Assembly: GCA_045639255.1 (NCBI GenBank)
Contig: JAZUCT010000015.1
Span: 1-8,660, forward strand
DNA from: JAZUCT01 sp045639255
Lineage (GTDB): Bacteria; Bacillota; Clostridia; Christensenellales; UBA1242
Reading direction: 5' to 3'
Length of the DNA: 8,660 nucleotides
Of the stretch, positions 1-5,541 are shown one piece after another; the stretch's first letter is position 1; every line of letters begins with the position of its first letter. A program made the position numbers and the translations under genes. Under the pieces are notes generated by a model that was given only the letters and a program-made list of their open reading frames with translations, was not told the DNA's origin and ran no database searches.

Positions 1-167
1 GCCTTTAATAGAGCAATACCTTTTTCTTTATCGCAAAGAACAATAACAGAATCTCCTGGATTTATGTTAAACATAGTTCTTATTTCTTTTGGTATAACAA
101 TTTGTCCTTTTTCGCCTACTTTGCAAATACCAACAAATTTGTTTTTATCAGTTTTATTTTTTTCCAT
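1..167 (-). CDS. AbrB/MazE/SpoVT-type DNA-binding regulator, N-terminal part
   Basis: The first 55 codons of a gene that continues past the left edge. Residues 14-55 form a swapped-hairpin AbrB-type DNA-binding domain. The diagnostic stretch is KVGEKGQIVIPKEIR (residues 16-30), followed by NPGDSVIVL (36-44); the GQ-x-x-IPKEIR and GD-x-x elements are the hallmark of the fold. Family members are small dimeric or tetrameric regulators, either transition-state type (AbrB, SpoVT, Abh) or antitoxins (MazE-like). The missing C-terminus would decide which. The ATG at 167-165 is supported by an AAGGAG ribosome binding site (174-179) six bases upstream. The first 13 residues are a Lys/Asn-rich polar tail. 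The gene has its own near-consensus promoter and lies downstream of the rplI terminator, so it is not co-transcribed with rplI in any obvious way. No toxin gene is visible on the upstream side. The domain call is firm; the biological target is unknown. Confidence 0.88.
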   Translation of the reverse strand, partial: MEKNKTDKNKFVGICKVGEKGQIVIPKEIRTMFNINPGDSVIVLCDKEKGIALLK

Positions 168-195
168 ATCCAACTCCTTTTTTGTATGATAAGTT

Positions 196-230
196 ATACT
201 TTTCATACTTATTATACTTTTATAATAAGT
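196..230. promoter_or_regulatory. Putative operator: palindrome plus three 9-base direct repeats
   Basis: Two overlapping patterns lie on the regulator's promoter. First, ACTTATTATA (207-216) and TATAATAAGT (221-230) are perfect 10-base inverted arms around CTTT, covering the -10 box and part of the spacer. Second, ATACTT recurs exactly every 9 bases at 196, 205 and 214 (ATACTTTTC, ATACTTATT, ATACTTTTA), from the -10 box to just past the expected start. The position suits repression, and AbrB-type proteins commonly bind AT-rich repeated sites and control their own genes. Binding is inferred, and AT-rich DNA produces such repeats fairly easily. Confidence 0.5.
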
Positions 231-239
231 ATTTGTCAA
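211..239 (-). promoter_or_regulatory. Consensus sigma-A promoter of the AbrB-type regulator
   Basis: Read on the minus strand there is a perfect TTGACA (-35, at 239-234), a 17-base spacer and a perfect TATAAT (-10, at 216-211). Transcription should begin near 204, giving a leader of about 37 bases that contains the AAGGAG site. This is one of the two full-consensus promoters in the window. Confidence 0.88.
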
Positions 240-245
240 CCGAAT

Positions 246-283
246 AACAAAAAAACACCTTATCTATTATGATAAAGTGTTTT
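246..283 (-). terminator. Intrinsic terminator of rplI
   Basis: On the minus strand the arms AAAACACTTTATC (283-271) and GATAAGGTGTTTT (264-252) pair over 13 bases with one G-T wobble around a 6-base loop. The transcript continues into a run of T (complement of 249-255). It lies about 50 bases after the rplI stop codon and before the regulator's promoter. Confidence 0.85.
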
Positions 284-330
284 ATAATTATTACACTAGT
301 TTCAAACGGGATAATCCTTGCCTTATTTTT

Positions 331-774
331 TTAATTTGCTTTTTCAACTTTAACAGTAAATTTTGAAACAACTTCTGCATAAAGTTTTGCTGTAACAGGG
401 TAACTTCCAAGTTGTTTAATTTGTTCCATTGAAATTTTTCTTTTATCAACATCAAGTCCAAGTTCTTTAAGTTTTTCGCTAACTTCTTTTGCAGTAACTG
501 AACCGAACACTTTTCCGTTTTCGCCACACTTAACTTTCATTGAAATAATTTTGTTATCCAATTGATTTTTTAACAACATTGCTTGGCCTTTTTCAACTTC
601 CTTTTTGTGTTCAGCACTTGCTTTTGCTTGTTTGTTTTCGTTAAGATTTGTGTTTGAAGCAGGCACAGCAATTTTGTTAGGAATTAAATAGTTTGCAGCA
701 TATCCATCGCTAACTTTAACAACATCACCTTTTTTTCCAGTTCCTTTAACATCTTTAAGTAAAATAACTTGCAT
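331..774 (-). CDS. rplI: Large ribosomal subunit protein bL9
   Basis: A 147-residue protein with the usual bL9 length and layout. The N-terminal domain (about 1-45) starts MQVILLKDVKGTGKKGDVV and contains the rRNA-binding signature DGYAANYLIPNKIAVPA (23-39). A long Lys/Glu/Ala-rich connecting helix spans about 42-75. The C-terminal domain includes GKVFGSVTAKEV (87-98) and ends in a basic strand. bL9 binds 23S rRNA near the base of the L1 stalk and helps reading-frame maintenance. The ATG at 774-772 has an excellent CTCCTT-complement ribosome binding site (782-787) seven bases upstream. The glycine often found after LIP-x is replaced here by lysine (residue 34), a common sort of variation. In many bacteria rplI sits with rpsR or dnaB; here it appears as a single-gene unit between its own promoter and terminator. 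Confidence 0.97.
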   Translation of the reverse strand: MQVILLKDVKGTGKKGDVVKVSDGYAANYLIPNKIAVPASNTNLNENKQAKASAEHKKEVEKGQAMLLKNQLDNKIISMKVKCGENGKVFGSVTAKEVSEKLKELGLDVDKRKISMEQIKQLGSYPVTAKLYAEVVSKFTVKVEKAN

Positions 775-794
775 ATAATTTCTCCTTTCAAATT

Positions 795-824
795 ATTATT
801 GCACAGCCTTAATAAAATTGTCAA
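795..824 (-). promoter_or_regulatory. Probable promoter of rplI
   Basis: On the minus strand there is a perfect TTGACA (824-819), an 18-base spacer and AATAAT (800-795, five of six matches). The expected start near 788 would leave a very short leader that begins at or inside the ribosome binding site, so the exact -10 is uncertain. The -35 lies directly after the tex terminator, consistent with independent transcription. Confidence 0.5.
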
Positions 825-828
825 ATTA

Positions 829-857
829 AAAAATGCAATCGGTTTGATTGCATTTTT
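829..857 (-). terminator. Intrinsic terminator of tex
   Basis: Perfect 12-base inverted arms, AAAAATGCAATC (829-840) and GATTGCATTTTT (846-857), surround a 5-base loop. On the minus strand the second arm ends in a T run (complement of the A run at 828-833). The structure begins only a few bases after the tex stop codon at 863-861. Confidence 0.88.
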
Positions 858-860
858 AAG

Positions 861-3011
861 TTATTCAACATCTTTCATTGTTAATGAAATTCGTTTCTTT
901 TCAAGGTCGATGCCAATAATTTTAACTTTAACAGCATCGCCAACAGTTAATTTTTCGCTTGGGTGTTTTATATATTCTTTGCAAATTTGTGAAATATGCA
1001 CAAGTCCATCTTGATGCACGCCAATATCAATAAATGCACCAAAATCAATAACATTTCTAACAGTGCCATCAAGCACCATGCCTTCGGTTAAATCTTCCAT
1101 GCTTAAAATATCACTTCTTAGCACAGGTTTTGCAAGTTCTTCACGAATATCACGGCCAGGTTTTGTTAATTCTTTTGCAATATCAGTTAGTGTTGGGGCA
1201 TTTGTGCCAAGTTCAACAGCAACTTTTTCAACACCATCTTTTTCAATAAGAGCAGGCAAAGTGTTTACTTCACCTTTAATAACATCGTTTGCAGTGAAGT
1301 TATATTTTTCCAACAATTTTTCAGCCACCGCATAACTTTCTGGGTGAACAGCAGTGTTATCAAAAATATTATCGCCATTAACAATTCGCAAGAAACCTGC
1401 ACATTGTTCATAAGCTTTTGCACCAAGTTTTTTAACTTCAAGCAATTGTTTGCGTGAAGTGAACACATTGTTTTTTCTATATTCAGCAATATTTTTTGCA
1501 ATTCCGCTGTTAAGGCCTGAAACATAACTTAGCAAAGTTGGGCTTGCAGTGTTAAGGTCAACACCCACACTGTTAACGCAATCTTCAACAACCCAGCCAA
1601 GCACTTCTGAAAGCCTTTTTTGTGGCATATCGTGTTGATATTGCCCAACGCCAATAGATTTAACATCAATTTTAATAAGTTCAGCCATAGGGTCTTGCAA
1701 ACGCCTTGCAATGCTTACAGCACTTCTTAAACTTACATCGAAATCAGGGAACTCTTCTGCGCCAAGTTTTGAAGCAGAATAAACACTTGCGCCTGCTTCG
1801 TTAACCACAGCATAACTTACTGGGCGGGAAGCACTTTTAATAACATCTGCAACAAAGATTTCACTTTCTTTGCTGGCAGTTCCGTTTCCAATTGAAATAA
1901 CATCAATGTTATATTTTTCAATGGCTTTTAAAAGTTTTTCTTTGCTTTCTTCAATTTTCGATTGTGGTGGAGTAGGGTAAATAACACCAGTTGCAAGCAC
2001 ATTTCCTTGCGTGTCAATAACTGCCAACTTACAACCTGTTCTGTAAGCAGGGTCAAAGCCAAGAATAACTTTATTTTTAAGTGGTGCTTGCAAAATAAGT
2101 GGCTTTAAGTTGTTTTCAAACATTTTAATTGCTTGCTCGTTTGCTTTATCGGTTAAAATGTTTCTTATTTCGTTTTCAACTGATGGATAAACCAATCGGT
2201 CTAAACCATCTGCAACAGCATTGTTAACATATTCAAAGAAAATATGTTGTTTTGGGTTAAAAGTTTTCTTAACATTTTCCAAAATTTTTTCTTGGTTATA
2301 GTTAAGTTTAACTTTTAAGCAATCTTCTGCTTCACCCCTGTTAATTGCCAAAATTCTGTGCGAAGGCAATGTTTTAAGTTTTTCCTTAAAACTTTCATAC
2401 ATAAGATAAGTTTTAAAATTCTCATTTGGTTTAATTTCAGTTGAAAGTTCGCCAGTGCTTAAAATAAATTCCCTAATAAATTTTCTTACATCAGCATCGT
2501 CAGAAACCATTTCTGCAACAATATCTTGTGCGCCTTGCAAAGCATCTTCAACACTTTCAACACCTTTTTCTGCATCTATGTAAGCCGATGCAATTTCATT
2601 AACATCGCCCGATTGCAAAAATTCTTTAACCATTGTTTCAGCAAGCGGTTGCAAGCCTTTTGCAATTGCAACACTTGCCCTTGTTTTTTTCTTTTGTTTA
2701 TATGGTCTGTAAATATCTTCAACTTCGGTTTGGGTTTTTGCATTTTGCAAAGCAAGTGCAAGTTCATCTGTCCATTTGCCTTGTTCTGTAATGCTGTTTT
2801 GCACTTCTTCTTTTCGTTTTTGCAAGTTTCTTAAATATTGCAATCTGTCTGCAACTTCCCTTAAAACTTGGTCGTCACAAGTTCCGTGCATTTCCTTTCT
2901 GTAACGGGCAATGAAGGGAATTGTGCACCCTTCATCAATAAGATTTATAATGTTTTGGCAATATTCTTCTTTAATGCCAAATTCTTCACTTAGTTGTTTT
3001 GCGTGATTCAT
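861..3011 (-). CDS. tex: Tex-family RNA-binding transcription accessory protein
   Basis: A 716-residue protein of normal length for the Tex family, which includes Bacillus YdcI-type proteins and relates to eukaryotic Spt6. The N-terminal helical region (about 1-200) includes the family motif IPFIARYRKE (31-40) and EDIYRPYKQKKKTRA (98-112). A YqgF/RNase H-like domain begins at VILGFDPAYRTGCKLAVID (315-333) and continues through GNGTASKESE (375-384) and QDPMAELIKIDVKSIGVGQY (439-458). A helix-hairpin-helix pair lies at about 485-545 (SYVSGLNSGIAKNIAEYR, then FTSRKQLLEVKKLGAKAYEQ). An S1 RNA-binding domain spans about 643-713 (VRNVIDFGAFIDIGVHQDGL). Tex proteins bind nucleic acid and act with the transcription and translation machinery; the exact job is not settled in most species. 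The ATG at 3011-3009 follows an AAAGGAA site (3020-3026) at suitable spacing. The gene is monocistronic, with its own extended -10 promoter and a terminator right after the stop. Confidence 0.97.
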   Translation of the reverse strand: MNHAKQLSEEFGIKEEYCQNIINLIDEGCTIPFIARYRKEMHGTCDDQVLREVADRLQYLRNLQKRKEEVQNSITEQGKWTDELALALQNAKTQTEVEDIYRPYKQKKKTRASVAIAKGLQPLAETMVKEFLQSGDVNEIASAYIDAEKGVESVEDALQGAQDIVAEMVSDDADVRKFIREFILSTGELSTEIKPNENFKTYLMYESFKEKLKTLPSHRILAINRGEAEDCLKVKLNYNQEKILENVKKTFNPKQHIFFEYVNNAVADGLDRLVYPSVENEIRNILTDKANEQAIKMFENNLKPLILQAPLKNKVILGFDPAYRTGCKLAVIDTQGNVLATGVIYPTPPQSKIEESKEKLLKAIEKYNIDVISIGNGTASKESEIFVADVIKSASRPVSYAVVNEAGASVYSASKLGAEEFPDFDVSLRSAVSIARRLQDPMAELIKIDVKSIGVGQYQHDMPQKRLSEVLGWVVEDCVNSVGVDLNTASPTLLSYVSGLNSGIAKNIAEYRKNNVFTSRKQLLEVKKLGAKAYEQCAGFLRIVNGDNIFDNTAVHPESYAVAEKLLEKYNFTANDVIKGEVNTLPALIEKDGVEKVAVELGTNAPTLTDIAKELTKPGRDIREELAKPVLRSDILSMEDLTEGMVLDGTVRNVIDFGAFIDIGVHQDGLVHISQICKEYIKHPSEKLTVGDAVKVKIIGIDLEKKRISLTMKDVE

Positions 3012-3042
3012 AGTTGTTTCCTTTTAAAATAATCTATGAAAA

Positions 3043-3071
3043 ATTATATCAAATTAAATTTTGTTTTGCAA
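3043..3071 (-). promoter_or_regulatory. Extended -10 promoter of tex
   Basis: On the minus strand TTGCAA (3071-3066, four of six matches) is followed by a 17-base spacer and a perfect TATAAT (3048-3043), preceded by TGA, which is the TGN extension. The predicted start near 3036 gives a leader of about 25 bases with the AAAGGAA site in it. Confidence 0.7.
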
Positions 3072-3155
3072 ATTTTTTTTAACGGCGCTTTTTATATTCT
3101 TCTTTTGCGGTTGCAACAAGATAAATATATTTAATATAAATATTTATTAAAAATA
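3072..3155. other. Divergent intergenic core between tex and the lipoprotein gene
   Basis: This stretch separates the back-to-back promoters of tex and the lipoprotein gene. It is mostly A/T, especially 3121-3155. The exception is 3079-3123, which on the minus strand reads as 14 sense codons ending in a stop (see findings). I see no convincing gene, operator or terminator in it. Confidence 0.5.
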
Positions 3156-3184
3156 TTGTAAAAACAAATGTTTTGTGATAAAAT
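3156..3184 (+). promoter_or_regulatory. Extended -10 promoter of the lipoprotein gene
   Basis: TTGTAA (3156-3161, four of six), a 17-base spacer and TAAAAT (3179-3184, five of six) preceded by TGA at 3176-3178. Transcription would start near 3191. That lies downstream of the ATG at 3168, so the promoter supports translation from 3207 instead. Confidence 0.6.
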
Positions 3185-3206
3185 AACAAAAAGGATTTTA
3201 AATTTA

Positions 3207-5426
3207 ATGAACAAAAGATTTAAGCAAAAACTTAAAAGTGGTTTAATGATAACATTAAGTTTAATGTTGTGTTTTTCGCTAACTCTGCTTACATCTGGTT
3301 GTAACTTTATTTTTGATGGCGATTTGGGAAGCGATAAACCCGCCACCGAAATCGATATTGCAACCGATTCATCTTTGCCAACCTACACCTTAACAATTTA
3401 TGTTAATGGTGGAAAATATCCGGGCAGTGAAGGTGATGTTATTGTAACAGGCAATGCAGGTAACACCTACACTTTGCAAACACCATCGCACACTAAATAT
3501 GATTTTGATGGTTGGGTGTTAATTGATGGCCCTGGTTCATTTAATGGCGTAACTTTCACATTTGCAAATGGCAATGCAGAAATTAAAGCAACTTGGCAAG
3601 GTGCACTTATTCCTGATTTGCACGATTATTTAAAAGGTGCAAGGTTCACCTATAAACCCGAACCAGAACTTCTTCGTGGCACTGATTATATTGAAGATGT
3701 TAAAACTCAACTTAATTTAATGGGCAAAGATATTTGGTCAAGGTTGCTTAACTATTACCTTGATGGTGCCGAATATGAAGTTATTGCAAAAAGCATAGGC
3801 TGGGCCGAAAACAGCGGTTATTACATAGATGAAATTGAATCTTACACCGAAACCTACACTGAATATACACCTGGCGAATATGATTCAATGTTAAGCGTTC
3901 TTGATTGGAATTCTGTTGATTATTATGCATCAATATATCCAACATTTAAGCAAGAACTTAAAGCAAAAATTGATAATTTTCAATATCACCTTCAATTTCT
4001 TTATGTTGGTGTTATAACTGGTCAATATGAAAAACAGCCAGATGGAACATATGCTATTCAAAGCAAAAATGGTTTAAATTTTGAAAACGATTTGCATTAT
4101 ATTATGACTGGCAACCCAAACGAAATTCAACACCGATATAATTCAAAAATTGAAGATTATGCAATTTATATCGATCACACAGGATTGCTTGATTATGAAC
4201 AAGAAATTTTTGCCGATTTAATTATAAGCGAAATTATTGGTGCTCAACTTATTGAAGCCGACACAAATTTTTCAAATAACGATGGTCAAGTTGGCTTTGG
4301 TGCAGAACTATATTTTAACAATTTAACGCTTGAATCAGATGATGACAGGGCAGATAGCGATGAACTTTTTGCACAAAAGGACGAATTGTTTGATTCATTG
4401 GGTAACATTAAATTTTTCGATGCCGACAGAGATGGAATGTTTGATTGCTGGACAAAAGAAACCTTTATTGCAAAAGGCCTTTGCACCGAAGAAACTTATA
4501 ACCCTGAAAAATATTATTATCACATTTATTTAACTGAAACTGGAAGCCTTGATTTTGAACTTAAAATTAATGGCGCAAGTGTTTCAAAAGCAAATGTGGG
4601 CAGAGTTATTAACGGCAAATTTTTGCCTGAAAGCGATTATGTTTTTGATATTCGTTTGGAAGGATTTAAAAACTATAAAAATCATGTTAACGCACTTGTT
4701 AAAAACATGGCAAATGCAATTTATTTAAACAAAACTGGTGAAAAAACTTATGCTTATCCATATTTTCCAGCACTTTATGTTCAAGATCTTGACAGTGGTG
4801 AAATAACAATCGATGGCGAAGGCAAGTTCTTTAACAACAAAATTTTAACCAACACTGCTGGCTCTGGTTTAAGTTTGCAAAGTGTTATTTTAAACATTAA
4901 AAAAACCACCTTTATTCAAAACCTTGAATTCTATGTAGGGTTTGAAAGTGAACAAAACACAAAACTTAACCTTAATGTTAAAGCAAGATATTATCATAAT
5001 GGCGAGTTATATAACATTGATTTTGTGGATTTAAATGGCAAAAAAGAAATTTCAATTAAAAGTGGTGATGAAGCAAAAAGTGTAAGTTTTGATTTTGCCC
5101 AAGCTTCAAACGCAATTGGAATTAAAGATAATGGGCTTATTGTTAACCCATATAACAGCAAACTTAACAACTATTCGGTTATAACAGATTCAAGCGATTT
5201 AAAATATTACAGAACAAAAATTGCAACTTCAATTGAAAATTTTGATCAATGCTTTAATCTTAAAGAAAACTCAAATCAAAATGGTTCAATTGCAGAATAT
5301 GCCGATTATGGTTCAGATTTCCTTGAAATTTTGTTCGATGCAGAAAAAATTGATGGTGTTGCACCAAGTTATAACTTAACATTCTTTTATATGGATCCAC
5401 TTGTTCAAGAAACAGCAGAAAATTAA
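3207..5426 (+). CDS. Large surface lipoprotein with one InlB-type B-repeat; otherwise uncharacterised
   Basis: A 739-residue protein. I chose the ATG at 3207 because AAAAAGGAT (3189-3197) lies upstream and the signal peptide starts there; the longer ORF from 3168 has no ribosome binding site and begins before the predicted transcription start. The signal peptide has a basic head (KRFKQKLK), a hydrophobic core (about 12-30) and a lipobox LTSGC with Cys32 as the expected lipidated residue, so the protein should be anchored outside the membrane. Residues 60-131 are a Listeria/Bacteroides (InlB) B-repeat, seen as YTLTIYVNGG, KYDFDGW and the closing IKATW. Residues 405-413 (DADRDGMFD) resemble a single EF-hand or thrombospondin type 3 calcium loop. 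The remaining 600 or so residues are Asp/Tyr/Asn-rich, probably beta-rich towards the end, and I recognise no enzyme motif. No clear terminator follows, so read-through into the next gene is possible. Anchoring is confident; function is unknown. Confidence 0.82.
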   Translation: MNKRFKQKLKSGLMITLSLMLCFSLTLLTSGCNFIFDGDLGSDKPATEIDIATDSSLPTYTLTIYVNGGKYPGSEGDVIVTGNAGNTYTLQTPSHTKYDFDGWVLIDGPGSFNGVTFTFANGNAEIKATWQGALIPDLHDYLKGARFTYKPEPELLRGTDYIEDVKTQLNLMGKDIWSRLLNYYLDGAEYEVIAKSIGWAENSGYYIDEIESYTETYTEYTPGEYDSMLSVLDWNSVDYYASIYPTFKQELKAKIDNFQYHLQFLYVGVITGQYEKQPDGTYAIQSKNGLNFENDLHYIMTGNPNEIQHRYNSKIEDYAIYIDHTGLLDYEQEIFADLIISEIIGAQLIEADTNFSNNDGQVGFGAELYFNNLTLESDDDRADSDELFAQKDELFDSLGNIKFFDADRDGMFDCWTKETFIAKGLCTEETYNPEKYYYHIYLTETGSLDFELKINGASVSKANVGRVINGKFLPESDYVFDIRLEGFKNYKNHVNALVKNMANAIYLNKTGEKTYAYPYFPALYVQDLDSGEITIDGEGKFFNNKILTNTAGSGLSLQSVILNIKKTTFIQNLEFYVGFESEQNTKLNLNVKARYYHNGELYNIDFVDLNGKKEISIKSGDEAKSVSFDFAQASNAIGIKDNGLIVNPYNSKLNNYSVITDSSDLKYYRTKIATSIENFDQCFNLKENSNQNGSIAEYADYGSDFLEILFDAEKIDGVAPSYNLTFFYMDPLVQETAEN

Positions 5427-5478
5427 TGCTGTTATGAACATATGTGAAATAATATATATATTAAAATTTAAAAAAGTA

Positions 5479-5507
5479 TATACAAAATAAAAAAAATTTG
5501 CTATACT
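5479..5507 (+). promoter_or_regulatory. Extended -10 promoter of the polytopic membrane protein gene
   Basis: TATACA (5479-5484, four of six), a 17-base spacer and TATACT (5502-5507, five of six) with TGC immediately before it as the extended element. Transcription would start near 5514, only about 7 bases before the ATG at 5521 but about 28 before the ATG at 5542. Confidence 0.6.
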
Positions 5508-5525
5508 AACTTAAATTAATATGGC

Positions 5526-5532
5526 AAGGGAG
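5526..5532 (+). promoter_or_regulatory. Ribosome binding site that fixes the start at 5542
   Basis: AAGGGAG ends nine bases before ATG 5542, which is ideal spacing. The upstream in-frame ATG at 5521 has only AT-rich sequence before it and no purine-rich site, and using it would place the good site inside the coding region. Confidence 0.75.
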
Positions 5533-5541
5533 AAAAACTTT

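Noticed and set aside
1..774. rplI and the AbrB-type gene as one operon
   Set aside because: A good terminator at 246-283 and a consensus promoter at 211-239 separate them.
769..2834. Several plus-strand and alternative-frame minus-strand ORFs over tex
   Set aside because: They are shadows of a strongly recognised tex gene, with unnatural Cys/Phe/Leu-rich compositions and no ribosome binding sites.
3131..3346. 71-residue minus-strand ORF between tex and the lipoprotein gene
   Set aside because: Most of it is antisense to the lipoprotein signal peptide; it has no start signals, and its C-terminal part is a translation of AT-rich promoter DNA.
5411..5433. Stem-loop at the end of the lipoprotein gene (AACAGCA/TGCTGTT) as a terminator
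   Set aside because: The arms are a perfect 7 bases around the stop codon, but no T run follows, so I do not call it an intrinsic terminator.
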